A stretch of 49,132 nt of DNA from Candidatus Saccharimonadota bacterium (GTDB lineage Bacteria > Patescibacteriota > Saccharimonadia > Saccharimonadales > Saccharimonadaceae). The notes under the pieces were generated by a model that saw only the letters and a list, made by a program, of their open reading frames with translations, was not told where the DNA came from and ran no database searches. Location: contig RZYF01000003.1 in the NCBI GenBank assembly GCA_010014665.1, positions 1-49,132 of the forward strand, written 5' to 3'. A program made the translations under genes and the position numbers. Below are positions 17,999 through 26,881 of the stretch, piece by piece (the first letter of the stretch is position 1; every line of letters begins with the position of its first letter).

Positions 17999-19156
17999 TT
18001 AGTTCGATGACATAACCTCTAGTTCGACCCGCACAGTTGATTCTTTGCCGTCGCGTAGATAAGTCAGCTCAACTTTATCACCCGGCTTATGCTGAGCTAT
18101 CATACTAGCAAAAGGGTGTTGCCCGTCGACTTGAACCCCGTCGACCTTAGTTATGATGTCTTTATCTTTTAGTCCAGCTCTATCGGCAGGACCACCTAGC
18201 ACAACGGCATTATCCTCATTAGGACTAAACAAATAAGCTCCTTGTCGCACACTTAGACTGAGTTGTTTAGAAACCGTAGGGCTAAGTGAGATATAGCGCA
18301 CTCCAACATACGGCTTCTGAACTTTACCGGTTTCGATCAATGACGCTACCATGCCCTTAGCGTCATTTATTGGTATAGCGAAACCGATTCCCTGCGCACC
18401 AGAAGCAACAGCTGTATTGATGCCGATCACCTCTCCAGCATAGTTAACAAGTGGCCCGCCGGAATTACCAGGATTTATTGCCGCATCTGTTTGTATAAGA
18501 TTCTCTAAGGTTTCAATTTCTGCGCCAGTCTGCTCTGATGAAGCTGTAATTGGTCGACCAAGCGCCGATATAATACCAATAGTAACGGTGTTTTGGAACT
18601 GACCAAGTGCATTACCTATAGCAATAACCTTCTGGCCAACTTTTACTGACGACGAATCACCAATTTTAGCGGGCTTGAGACCTTTTGCACCTTCAATTTT
18701 CAGAAATGCCACGTCATTGACCGGATCATTACCGACATACTTAACTTCTTTAAACGATGTACCGTCAGAAGTTATAACTTCAACACTATTGGTCGAACTC
18801 GGCACTACGTGTTTGTTGGTCATAATATAACCATCACTACTTATCACTATACCCGTTCCAGCTCCTTGTTGCATTGTGCTATAACCCCAAATAGTCTGAG
18901 CTGTAGAAGCAGTTACAATCGAAACTACACTCGGACCAACTTTTGAAGCAACGTCTGATATAGCATCGCCCTCTTGAGTAACCACTTTGTCGTTATATAC
19001 AATCTGTGTATTTTGACTAAAATTTAGTAAATCCATAGCATAAGAACCCACCATACCCGCTAGTAAAGAAGCAATTATAACAATACCCGCGAATAAGTTG
19101 CGTGACACGGGCTGTTTCGTTCGGATATCAGTTGTTTTATTTGTCTCCTTGTCCAT
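17999..19156 (-). CDS. htrA: HtrA/DegP-like S1C serine protease with PDZ domain
   Basis: The 385-residue protein has an N-terminal membrane anchor (about residues 20-42), then a trypsin-like domain with the triad His in TNKHVV, Asp in DVAFLKI and Ser in NPGNSGGPL. One C-terminal PDZ domain follows (GGPADRAGLKDKDIITKVDG). The active site should face outside, where it handles misfolded exported proteins. It has one PDZ, like DegS and many Gram-positive HtrA proteins. A very strong GGGGGG ribosome site precedes ATG. The gene lies downstream of the membrane protein and lytR genes on the same strand. Confidence 0.94.
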   Translation of the reverse strand: MDKETNKTTDIRTKQPVSRNLFAGIVIIASLLAGMVGSYAMDLLNFSQNTQIVYNDKVVTQEGDAISDVASKVGPSVVSIVTASTAQTIWGYSTMQQGAGTGIVISSDGYIMTNKHVVPSSTNSVEVITSDGTSFKEVKYVGNDPVNDVAFLKIEGAKGLKPAKIGDSSSVKVGQKVIAIGNALGQFQNTVTIGIISALGRPITASSEQTGAEIETLENLIQTDAAINPGNSGGPLVNYAGEVIGINTAVASGAQGIGFAIPINDAKGMVASLIETGKVQKPYVGVRYISLSPTVSKQLSLSVRQGAYLFSPNEDNAVVLGGPADRAGLKDKDIITKVDGVQVDGQHPFASMIAQHKPGDKVELTYLRDGKESTVRVELEVMSSN

Positions 19157-19176
19157 ATACCCCCCTGTAATTTATT

Positions 19177-19953
19177 CTATAAACTAGTTTGATCAAAGAA
19201 ATTAGAAACCAGTAATAAGACAATGCCGACGAGTACAAATATTGTCGGTGCAGTTAAAGCTCTATTGTCTACACGCTGTCCAGCTGATTCCCTGTATAAG
19301 CTTTGGTATATGGCTAGTGCCCAAAAGCTAAGCAATGTTACTAATAACGAGATCTGAGGGACCCTAAGCGGAGTATATGCTATCGTCCAATACCAAGTAA
19401 TCCACCCTAGCGTAGCAACAACAAATGCCCAAATAAGATTCAATAGGGTATCCTCGAACTCCTCGGCAAACATATTTATAACATGATGAGAAGCTACGAA
19501 GCCTATGACAGCTGCTATAACCACGACGACAATCTGAGGTAAAGAGTAAGCTACAGTGAAAAGTGCCCAAAGAGCAACGAACTGCATGATACCAGCCTGA
19601 GCTATTAAAGCTAGATGCTTATTTAGGGGCTTCAAAAATATCACCCATAGAGCAAATACAACACTGAAAATCAACTGTATCGAAAACCATCCACTATTTT
19701 GCCATATCAAAGTTACGATTGAGACTCCAAACATTATATCTAGCAAGTTTGATTTCAGATTCGTCCACCAGAAACGAGGTCTAACAGCAAAAATTCGCCA
19801 CTTACTCAATATCAAAGCTAGATAAGCTAAATATGGTGAATTAAAAACCAACACTAAAACCAAAACCGTAACTACAAGAGTAAGGTTAAGTACTATGTGC
19901 CCGATTTCGCCAATCTTTGATCGACGAGCTACTGAATTAATTAACTCCATCAC
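19177..19953 (-). CDS. Polytopic membrane protein of unknown function
   Basis: The 258-residue protein consists almost entirely of hydrophobic segments, about eight predicted spans, with short loops. One loop is acidic (FAEEFEDTLL) and one is basic (YRESAGQRVDN). No catalytic motif or known family is recognised. Its first 17 nt overlap the end of the lytR-like gene, which argues for translational coupling, and htrA follows 20 nt downstream. The neighbours suggest a role in wall-polymer or envelope assembly, but that is only context. Confidence 0.75.
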   Translation of the reverse strand: MMELINSVARRSKIGEIGHIVLNLTLVVTVLVLVLVFNSPYLAYLALILSKWRIFAVRPRFWWTNLKSNLLDIMFGVSIVTLIWQNSGWFSIQLIFSVVFALWVIFLKPLNKHLALIAQAGIMQFVALWALFTVAYSLPQIVVVVIAAVIGFVASHHVINMFAEEFEDTLLNLIWAFVVATLGWITWYWTIAYTPLRVPQISLLVTLLSFWALAIYQSLYRESAGQRVDNRALTAPTIFVLVGIVLLLVSNFFDQTSL

Positions 19954-21514
19954 CTAGTAGTATAACAAAATCTGCATCACTCTGCACACCAACCGGCAAC
20001 GTAGAGCCCAATGATTTTACACCCAGATTTTCCTCAAGACTAGCTAAAGTTTTCGGCATCTTGCCTAAGGTAGTGTCGTAAAGCTGTATGGCTGAGGGTG
20101 CCATATAATTCGTATCCCCTGACGACACATCAACAAAACCTGCATCTTCTAACATAGTTTGTTGACGCCCAGCAATACCTATGCGTGTTGACGCATTCAA
20201 AATTTCAATAGTAGCCGACTCTCCGAACTTGTTTTCTCCACCACTCATCTTTCTTGCAATATATTTTTGAATATCACTATAATCTTTGATACCTGCTATA
20301 GGCCGTACTATGCTTGCACCGTTCATACTACCTGTGGTTACAACAGGATGACCCTTCTCTACTAAACTAACTTGAACTATATTTTCTTGCTTCACATCTT
20401 CAGCAAGATTAACGAGTGTTTTAATCTCACCTGCCGAAAAATCACTGCGAATATTACTCCCCATCGCATCCAATATGCCACTCCAGGCAACAGGATTAGT
20501 CAATGTGCCGGCACTTAGTGCTTTATCACGAATCGCTAAAATCATAGCTTGTTGATTTTTCTCACGTACAAAATTACTCCCTTCAAAACCGTACCCTCCA
20601 CCGTCACCCCTAGCACGCACAAAGGCCAAAGCCTGCTCACCCTGAAGGGTGGACTGACCGTTAGGAAGTTTTAGCTTGGTATTATAGTCATAAATACCCC
20701 GAGGATCGTCACTACTGACCGTAACGACAACGCCACCGAGAGCAGTCGTTAGATCTCTTACGACACTGTAATTTACTTTTGTAAAATAGTGCATATCGAC
20801 TCCAAAAACTTCACCAACCTTCTCTTTAAGTAGTGAGGCGCCTTCAGATTCTCCTCCGCTCTCAACACCACAAGAATATAGAGCATTGATTTTACCGGAG
20901 AATCCAGCCAAACAAGCCCTACCGTAGTCTACCCATAAATCACGTGGCACACTGATCATTGTCACTTTTTTGTCTTCTTGATGTACCGAAATCATCATGA
21001 TACTATCTGTTAAAGCAGCCCCGGCGTGGTTAGGACCGTCCTCGGAAGTACCAAAAACAAGTATATTGGTCCAACCTTTTTCGTCTTGTTTTATCTGAGT
21101 ACCACTGCCTAGTAGGTCGAACAGATTTCCGCTAAAAACTCTGCCGCTATTTAAGATAAATTTTGTCAAAAAGTAACCTACAAAACCAAGAATAATTAGT
21201 CCAACAATAATTAGAACCACTTTTTTTTTCGGTTTTCGGTATCTTCGGGCTTTCCTCTTTGGTATCTCTTCGAGCCCAACAGCATTTAGTGAATCGTCAA
21301 TTTCAGAGCGATTTAATCGATCACCTCTTTTAGGTTGATCATAGGTTTTAGACTCAGGAGCGTTGGTAATTGAATCGTGTTTTGCAAGATCAACAGTATT
21401 AGTTGCCTGTAAACCAGGCCGTTTTGAATGATCTGTATGGAATTCATTATTATCAGCAGTTCGTCGCCTCACGACAAAACCATCTACACTATTTTTCTTT
21501 ATCTTAGGAGACAT
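19937..21514 (-). CDS. LytR-CpsA-Psr (LCP) family protein with LytR_C domain
   Basis: The 525-residue protein has a long polar cytoplasmic N-terminus (about 105 residues), one membrane span (about 106-125) and an extracellular LCP domain with the SVPRDLWVDYG, KINALYSCG, and QALAFVRAR...DGGYGFEGSNFVREKNQQ signatures carrying the pyrophosphate-binding Arg and Asp residues. A C-terminal LytR_C region begins near ATIEILNASTRIGIA. LCP enzymes attach undecaprenyl-linked glycopolymers to peptidoglycan. It is divergent from lepB, with a palindrome between them. The start codon lies 10 bp from a TATAAT box and has no ribosome site. Confidence 0.92.
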   Translation of the reverse strand: MSPKIKKNSVDGFVVRRRTADNNEFHTDHSKRPGLQATNTVDLAKHDSITNAPESKTYDQPKRGDRLNRSEIDDSLNAVGLEEIPKRKARRYRKPKKKVVLIIVGLIILGFVGYFLTKFILNSGRVFSGNLFDLLGSGTQIKQDEKGWTNILVFGTSEDGPNHAGAALTDSIMMISVHQEDKKVTMISVPRDLWVDYGRACLAGFSGKINALYSCGVESGGESEGASLLKEKVGEVFGVDMHYFTKVNYSVVRDLTTALGGVVVTVSSDDPRGIYDYNTKLKLPNGQSTLQGEQALAFVRARGDGGGYGFEGSNFVREKNQQAMILAIRDKALSAGTLTNPVAWSGILDAMGSNIRSDFSAGEIKTLVNLAEDVKQENIVQVSLVEKGHPVVTTGSMNGASIVRPIAGIKDYSDIQKYIARKMSGGENKFGESATIEILNASTRIGIAGRQQTMLEDAGFVDVSSGDTNYMAPSAIQLYDTTLGKMPKTLASLEENLGVKSLGSTLPVGVQSDADFVILLGDGVN

Positions 21515-21524
21515 AACTTATGCT

Positions 21525-21553
21525 ATTATACATGAGTTTTATGACCTACCCAA
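21525..21553 (-). promoter_or_regulatory. Promoter of the LCP gene (leaderless)
   Basis: On the minus strand a TTGGGT-like -35, a 17-bp spacer and a perfect TATAAT (21525-21530) end 10 bp before the ATG at 21512-21514. No ribosome site is present. Confidence 0.6.
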
Positions 21554-21554
21554 T

Positions 21555-21592
21555 AAGGCTTTTTATCTAGATTATCTAGATTTTTAAGCCTT
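21555..21592. repeat. Compound palindrome between divergent LCP and lepB genes
   Basis: An outer AAGGCTT/AAGCCTT arm pair (21555-21561 and 21586-21592) encloses two copies of the self-complementary octamer ATCTAGAT (21565-21572 and 21574-21581), separated by one T. It lies upstream of both divergent start sites. It could be an operator for both genes or a cruciform; the lack of a gene ending here argues against a terminator. Confidence 0.6.
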
Positions 21593-21613
21593 AGTGTTTT
21601 AGTTTAGTGTATT

Positions 21614-22228
21614 ATGGAGTACGTGAGTATACAGATAGATACATCATCCAAACAACATTTAACCGATATTCTAAACATTATTGGTTTTATATTAGCAGTC
21701 GTAATCGGCGCTTGGATGATAAATATGTTCGTCTTTCGTAGTTTTAATGTTAGTGGACCAAGTATGGAAGACACTCTACATACAAGTGATCGTCTAATCG
21801 TAAATCGATTACCTGTTACGTGGGACAGTGTCCGCGGGCGATCTTATGTACCAAATCGAGGTGACATTATTGTGTTCAGAAACCCTCAATTTGGATCGAA
21901 TGCCTTACATGACGAATATATTGTTAAACGTGTTATAGCGCTTCCTGGCGAATACGTTGAGTTGACTAACGGCAGATTCACTGTTTATAACGATTCTGAA
22001 AAAAATAATCCTATAGATGTCGACAAAGAGTACCCAGGAGCAAAATATCCCACTGAAGGTGAAGTTCACATGGAAGTACCAGAAGGTGAAGTATTCGTTG
22101 CTGGCGACAATCGCAATGGTGGGCACAGTTTCGATTCTAGAAATGGTCTTGGTACAGTGCCTTTTGCTTCAATCATCGGGCCCGTAGTAATACGTATTTA
22201 TCCTTTTGAACAAATTCGTTTATTCTAA
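21614..22228 (+). CDS. lepB: Signal peptidase I
   Basis: The 204-residue protein has an N-terminal membrane anchor (about residues 18-38), the catalytic serine in VSGPSMEDTL, the general-base lysine in YIVKRVIALPGEYVEL, and the late GDNRNGGHSFDSR box. It removes signal peptides from proteins exported by Sec, so it partners with secA and the secreted proteins of this window. The upstream AGTGTATTATGG shows that the ATG at 21614 overlaps a possible TATTAT -10. The in-frame GTG at 21623 is therefore a serious alternative start. Confidence 0.95.
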   Translation: MEYVSIQIDTSSKQHLTDILNIIGFILAVVIGAWMINMFVFRSFNVSGPSMEDTLHTSDRLIVNRLPVTWDSVRGRSYVPNRGDIIVFRNPQFGSNALHDEYIVKRVIALPGEYVELTNGRFTVYNDSEKNNPIDVDKEYPGAKYPTEGEVHMEVPEGEVFVAGDNRNGGHSFDSRNGLGTVPFASIIGPVVIRIYPFEQIRLF

Positions 22229-22268
22229 AAATCGATAGTTTGTCGTTAATTAAACGGACTGGATAAAT

Positions 22269-23159
22269 TTAAAACAATAATTTCTTTAGATTATCTAAGT
22301 CTTTTTCTGACTTATAAGATATGATGATCTGACCACCTTTTGCGGTAGTTTTTTGTACTACTGGAAGAGAAAGTTTGTTGGCTAAGGCCTCAGTAAACTT
22401 TGTTTGAGTTCGTGTCGAACGTACCGCTGTGACACGTTGAGCATCTCCATCTTTTTTGTTGCCATTCTTATAGCCTATAACATACTGTTCAGCTTTCCTA
22501 ACACTCCAGTCCTCTTCTACTATGTGATCAAATAAATCTCTCTGAGCGGCTAGGTCATCGTGTAACGCCAATAATTGTCTACCGTGGCCTTCCGTGATCG
22601 TGCCTTCAGCTATAGCGTATTTTACATAATCCGGTAGCTGTAATAGACGCACGATATTACTGATTGAAGTTGATGAACGACCACCAACTCTTTTTCCGAT
22701 CTCGTCATTAGTAAGATTAAACTGATTTTTAAGTTTCAGATATGCTGTTGCCATTTCCATCGGATTAAGATCTTCGCGTTGTAAATTCTCAATCAAAGCT
22801 AGTTCGAGTTTATGTTGGCTAGTAGCGGTTCGGACTAAAGCCGGAATTTTTCTCAGACCGGCTAACCCTGCAGCTCTCCAACGACGTTCGCCGGCAATTA
22901 TCACAAATCCTTGTCGACGAGGGGCTACGACTATAGGTTGCAAAACACCAAATGTGATTATTGAATCAGCAAGCTCTTGTAATGAAACTTCATCAAATTT
23001 TCGTCTCGGCTGATCGGGGTTCGGAATAATTTCAGACAACTGTATATATCTTAGTTCAGAAATTTGACCATCGCTAGAGGCTGTCGGGTCAAATGTCTCG
23101 TCAAGCACATCGGTGGGTATTAGAGAATCAAAACCCCTACCCAAGCCTTTTTTACTCAT
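22269..23159 (-). CDS. parB: Chromosome partitioning protein ParB
   Basis: The 296-residue protein begins with KKGLGRGFDSLIP. The ParB/Srx CTPase domain follows (IQLSEIIPNPDQPRRKFDE, then VIAGERRWRAAGLAGL), then the ALIENLQREDLNPMEMA segment and the helix-turn-helix region GRSSTSISNIVRLLQLP. A C-terminal dimerisation tail ends the protein. It loads at parS sites and spreads as a CTP clamp. It overlaps parA by 4 nt. I saw no parS-like 16-mer in this window. Confidence 0.96.
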   Translation of the reverse strand: MSKKGLGRGFDSLIPTDVLDETFDPTASSDGQISELRYIQLSEIIPNPDQPRRKFDEVSLQELADSIITFGVLQPIVVAPRRQGFVIIAGERRWRAAGLAGLRKIPALVRTATSQHKLELALIENLQREDLNPMEMATAYLKLKNQFNLTNDEIGKRVGGRSSTSISNIVRLLQLPDYVKYAIAEGTITEGHGRQLLALHDDLAAQRDLFDHIVEEDWSVRKAEQYVIGYKNGNKKDGDAQRVTAVRSTRTQTKFTEALANKLSLPVVQKTTAKGGQIIISYKSEKDLDNLKKLLF

Positions 23160-23947
23160 GAAGCATCTCCTCTCGCCTGAATCATTCTTTTATTCACTTC
23201 CTCTGCCAAACTCCGGTAAGCTCTTGTGCCCTTACACCAACGATCATAAGTACCAACTGGTTCACCGTGACTAGGCGCCTCAGCAATTCGAACATTTCTA
23301 GGTATCGTAGTTTCAAACACCTTTCCTGGAAAATGCTTTTTTATTTCCTCGTAGACTTGGCCACTAAGAGTCGTCCGGCTATCAAGCATTGTTACAAGCA
23401 CGCCCAATATCTCGAGAGTTGGGTTCATACCTTTACGCACCAACTGTATAGTCTCAAGTAACTGTCCTAAACCTTCTAAAGCATAAAACTCAGCCTGTAC
23501 TGGTAATAGCACATAGTGAGCGGCAATTAGACCGTTAACGGTCAGTAGACTCAAACTAGGTGGACTATCAATAATCACATAGTCATACCCTTCTGTATCG
23601 GAGAGTGCGTCTTTAAGCCGAGTAAATCTATGTTCGGCTTTTGCCAGCTCGACTTCGGCATTGGCAAGTTGAGATGTGGCGGGAACAAGAGATAAGTTCT
23701 TGTAGTTGGTTTTTATAGATACGTCAGATATAGATGATTCACCATGTATCACATCCAGCACTGTCGCCTGTAGGTCAGTCTTATTGATACCGAGACCACT
23801 AGTGGCATTGCCTTGTGGATCAAAATCTATTAACAATACTTTCTTTTTCTTATCTTTGGCTAGGCTATATGCCAAATTAATACTTGTGGTAGTCTTACCG
23901 ACACCACCTTTTTGGTTGGTCACTGCCAGTATCACTGGACGGGACAT
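23156..23947 (-). CDS. parA: Chromosome partitioning ATPase ParA/Soj
   Basis: The 263-residue protein has the deviant Walker A KGGVGKTT in VTNQKGGVGKTTTSINLAYSLA, the IDFDPQGNATSGLG motif and the YDYVIIDSPPSLSLLT Walker B region. It is the Soj-type small ParA with no N-terminal DNA-binding extension, typical of chromosomal systems. It works with ParB in origin segregation. A TATAAT box at 23980-23985 and a GAGAGGA ribosome site precede it, giving a normal leader of about 25-30 nt. Confidence 0.97.
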   Translation of the reverse strand: MSRPVILAVTNQKGGVGKTTTSINLAYSLAKDKKKKVLLIDFDPQGNATSGLGINKTDLQATVLDVIHGESSISDVSIKTNYKNLSLVPATSQLANAEVELAKAEHRFTRLKDALSDTEGYDYVIIDSPPSLSLLTVNGLIAAHYVLLPVQAEFYALEGLGQLLETIQLVRKGMNPTLEILGVLVTMLDSRTTLSGQVYEEIKKHFPGKVFETTIPRNVRIAEAPSHGEPVGTYDRWCKGTRAYRSLAEEVNKRMIQARGDAS

Positions 23948-23979
23948 TTGTGTTTGTCCTCTCTTTTCATCTATAGTGC

Positions 23980-23985
23980 ATTATA
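23980..23985 (-). promoter_or_regulatory. -10 box of parA-parB
   Basis: TATAAT on the minus strand, 32 bp before the parA ATG. A GAGAGGA ribosome site lies in the leader. The -35 is weak. Confidence 0.5.
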
Positions 23986-24044
23986 GCATGAGCGTGAAAA
24001 GATGTATATTTTCACGACTTTTCACAAACAGAGAACAATAATCC

Positions 24045-24416
24045 TTACGACAAACCTTCACGACTTTGTCGTTTTAGTAAAGATCTCGCACGCCAGCCAC
24101 GTTTTGGTGTAGTAGCATCCTTGTATTTTCTGAGTTGTTCACTTAATTTAGCTTCAATTATATCTACTGCTGCAAACATATTACTTGTCGAGTCTTGTGC
24201 GTGAAATACTTTACCCGGTACGGTAAGCTTAGCTTCGCATTCATATTTATTGCCATGGTCTCGATTAACCTCTCTCAAAATTACTTCGGCCTGTACGGTT
24301 TTTCGAGAGTGTCTTGGTAAAAATTTATCAAGTTTTCCGATCTTTTTAGTGACGTATTTTTTGATTGCCTCATCTGGAGTAAATCGTGCACTAGTTATGT
24401 CGATATGTTCGATCAT
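24045..24416 (-). CDS. hpf: Short ribosome hibernation promoting factor (HPF/RaiA family)
   Basis: I chose the ATG at 24414-24416, giving 123 residues (MIEHIDITSARFTP...). A strong AAAGGAGG site lies 6 nt upstream, while the longer frame to 24449 lacks one. The protein has the beta-alpha-beta S30AE fold, with FLPRHSRKTVQAEVILRE and FHAQDSTSNMFAAVDIIEAKLSEQLRKYK. It lacks the C-terminal dimerisation domain of long HPF, so it should behave like short HPF/YfiA, binding the 30S decoding region in stationary ribosomes. The last 20 residues are basic. Confidence 0.92.
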   Translation of the reverse strand: MIEHIDITSARFTPDEAIKKYVTKKIGKLDKFLPRHSRKTVQAEVILREVNRDHGNKYECEAKLTVPGKVFHAQDSTSNMFAAVDIIEAKLSEQLRKYKDATTPKRGWRARSLLKRQSREGLS

Positions 24417-24476
24417 ATAAGACCTCCTTTTTAAAGTACCATTCGTCATTTAAGCTATCTGGTACTATACTCTGTA

Positions 24477-25616
24477 TTATACGCTTTTTATGTCTTGTCC
24501 GATAGCTTCAGATATATTAGAAAAACCATCTTCTCTTAATAAATCTACTAGACCCCGATTTATCTCACCTATAAGTTGTGGCCCCTCAAATATAACTCCA
24601 GTCACTAGAGCCACAAGTGACGCACCAGCCTTGATTTTTTCATACGCATCCTGAGGTGTAAATACACCACCTATGCCTATTATTGTAAGCCTATCACCGT
24701 ACTTTTCATAAGTCTCCCGAATTAAACTAGTAGATATCTCGCGACATGGAGCACCACTCAAATTTCCTTTAACCGTATCGGGCAAATCGTCTAAAAGTTT
24801 AGCTTTTGTACGGTCTTTTAGTAAATTGCCTATACTAACTCCTTGTATATTGTGTTCTATGATCACGTCTAACAATAATTTAAACTCTTGCCACTTGAGA
24901 CTGATTGGCATTTTCACAAACACGGGCTTGTCTAGTTTCAAGTCATCAGTAGCCTGCAATAATTTCTTAAGTCGCTCTGGAATAATAAAAGGTTCGCCAC
25001 TATAAGTATTTGGACACGATATGTTTATTTCGTGCATACGTACGTTTGGCTCGCGCTCCATGCGCGCTAAAGTTACACAATAATCTTTTATTCCCTCAGT
25101 TTCCGAAACTACCTCTAGGTTGTTAGTCTTGGCAGCTGAAACACTAAGCGGAAAATTAATAAATAGCTTAGCCGGGTATCGAGATATTCGTTTAGCCACC
25201 TGTTCGGACCCTCGGTTAAACAAACCAGTATATACCACTAAAGATCGTGTTTTTTTCAGTCGATGGAACCAAGGACGTGGATTACCAGTACAGGGTACAG
25301 CTGTTACGGAACCAGCTGTCATCCACCCAAAACCGACCGCTCTCATCACCCCTACTGTATCGGCATTCTTATCCAAACCAGCCGAGAGACCAACTGGATT
25401 CTTAAATATAATACCGTGCAGCTCCTGTGCTAAGTATTTATCATTTTTGTATGCCCATATTTTCGGTACATCACGTACGAACGGAATACGCTGGACACCG
25501 CGCGCCATTCGAATCATTCCTTCATGCACCCTGTCTGGGGTATTCGCAAATAGTATTGGCTTCGCTAATTTGTGATAACCTAACCGCGTTAAGTGCCTGA
25601 CCTTTTTTCTGACCAT
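24477..25616 (-). CDS. pyrD: Dihydroorotate dehydrogenase, class 2 scaffold with Cys base
   Basis: The 379-residue protein has the class 2 layout: an N-terminal helical segment, FKNPVGLSAGLDKNADTVGVMRAVGFGWMTAGSVT, the FMN region, and late GIGGVFTPQDAYEKIKAGASLV. At the catalytic base position, class 2 enzymes have Ser (NISSPNT), but here it is NISCPNT, the Cys typical of class 1. It oxidises dihydroorotate to orotate in pyrimidine synthesis. The start is 2 nt after the serS stop, so they form an operon. No other pyr gene is in the window. The electron acceptor is uncertain. Confidence 0.88.
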   Translation of the reverse strand: MVRKKVRHLTRLGYHKLAKPILFANTPDRVHEGMIRMARGVQRIPFVRDVPKIWAYKNDKYLAQELHGIIFKNPVGLSAGLDKNADTVGVMRAVGFGWMTAGSVTAVPCTGNPRPWFHRLKKTRSLVVYTGLFNRGSEQVAKRISRYPAKLFINFPLSVSAAKTNNLEVVSETEGIKDYCVTLARMEREPNVRMHEINISCPNTYSGEPFIIPERLKKLLQATDDLKLDKPVFVKMPISLKWQEFKLLLDVIIEHNIQGVSIGNLLKDRTKAKLLDDLPDTVKGNLSGAPCREISTSLIRETYEKYGDRLTIIGIGGVFTPQDAYEKIKAGASLVALVTGVIFEGPQLIGEINRGLVDLLREDGFSNISEAIGQDIKSV

Positions 25617-25618
25617 AT

Positions 25619-26866
25619 CTAAATCCTTTCTCGACCACCCATATATGGTCGTAATACTTCAGGAATTGTTAATGACCCATCTTCATTTTGATAATTTTCT
25701 ATTATAGCTACAAGAGATCTTGCCAGACTCACCGCTGTACCATTCAAAGTATGTAGTACTTCAACCTTTCCATCTTTACGACGAACACGTATATTGAGGT
25801 TTCGAGCTTGAAAATCTGTGCAGTTCGAACAGCTTGTCAATTCACGGAATTTTTTATCAACCGGAGACCAATACTCAAGATCATATTTTTTCGCAGCCGG
25901 CAGGCCTAGATCTCCCGAAGCAATATTAATGATATGGTATGGAACCCCAAGAGTTTGCCAAATCTGCTCTTCGAATTTAAGAATTTTTTCATGAATATCA
26001 CGTGATTGTTCAGGTAGACAAAAGGCGTACATCTCAAGCTTATTGAACTGATGCACGCGAAAGAGCCCACGCGTGAATTTACCATAAGTACCAGCTTCTT
26101 TTCGGTAACAAGGGCTATAACCTGCATACAATAGCGGTAAGCGGTCTTCGTCAATAATCTCATCTGCGTGATATCCAGTTAGTGGCGCTTCGGCTGTTCC
26201 GATAAGCATTAGGTTCTCATTATCAATAAAATACTCATTACTTTCAGTACTACTTTTTGGCGCAAAACCTGACCCGTAAGCAATCCTTTCGCTTACCATG
26301 TGAGGTACGGTCATAAACGTAAAGCCATTTTTCACGACAAATTCAAGCGCAAACTGATAGATTGCATTTTCAAGAAGCGCCAAATCACCCTTGAGGTAAT
26401 AAAACTTCGCTCCGGCAACTTTTGCACCTGCTTCGAAATCGACCCAGTCACGCTTTACGGCAAAATCTAGATGATCTATTGCTGTATCACGTTTATCACC
26501 CCAGGTTTTTATTTCAACGCTATCTTCCTCACCACCGATAGGAACGTCATCAAATATTATATTAGGAACAACATTCATTGCATCCGTATATTCACGCTCA
26601 GCATTCGTTAGATAGTCTTCACGCTCAGCAAGGGCAATCTTGATCTGTTTCCCTTCATCAATCAAGCTTTGTTCGGGCTTACCATCTTTCATCTTCGCGG
26701 CATTATTATTACGTTGAGTACGTAATTCATCAACACGCTGTTGTAATTCACGTCGTGCTTCATTAAGCTCGAGTAATTTTTTGATATCTACGTCTTTGTA
26801 CCCTTTTTGCAAAGCTGAGTCCTGGACACGCTCCGCATTCTCTCGAATAAAACGAATATCTAGCAT
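25619..26866 (-). CDS. serS: Seryl-tRNA synthetase
   Basis: The 415-residue class II synthetase has an N-terminal coiled-coil arm that binds the long variable arm of tRNA(Ser) (about residues 25-105), then the catalytic core with the TAEAPLTGYHADEII segment, motif 2 (YRKEAGTYGKFTRGLFRVHQFNKLE) and motif 3 (NGTAVSLARSLVAIIENYQ). The C-terminus ends in RPYMGG. Its ATG follows a TATACT box by 6 bp with no ribosome site, suggesting a leaderless mRNA. pyrD is co-transcribed behind it. Confidence 0.97.
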   Translation of the reverse strand: MLDIRFIRENAERVQDSALQKGYKDVDIKKLLELNEARRELQQRVDELRTQRNNNAAKMKDGKPEQSLIDEGKQIKIALAEREDYLTNAEREYTDAMNVVPNIIFDDVPIGGEEDSVEIKTWGDKRDTAIDHLDFAVKRDWVDFEAGAKVAGAKFYYLKGDLALLENAIYQFALEFVVKNGFTFMTVPHMVSERIAYGSGFAPKSSTESNEYFIDNENLMLIGTAEAPLTGYHADEIIDEDRLPLLYAGYSPCYRKEAGTYGKFTRGLFRVHQFNKLEMYAFCLPEQSRDIHEKILKFEEQIWQTLGVPYHIINIASGDLGLPAAKKYDLEYWSPVDKKFRELTSCSNCTDFQARNLNIRVRRKDGKVEVLHTLNGTAVSLARSLVAIIENYQNEDGSLTIPEVLRPYMGGRERI

Positions 26867-26872
26867 GAATAT

Positions 26873-26878
26873 AGTATA
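26873..26878 (-). promoter_or_regulatory. -10 box of serS-pyrD (leaderless)
   Basis: TATACT on the minus strand, 6 bp before the serS ATG, in the 15-bp gap after the ABC permease stop. The -35 is weak and would lie in the permease gene. Confidence 0.5.
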
Positions 26879-26881
26879 CCA

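Noticed and set aside
22269-23947. parS site near parAB
   Set aside because: No sequence close to the canonical 16-bp parS palindrome was seen in the window.
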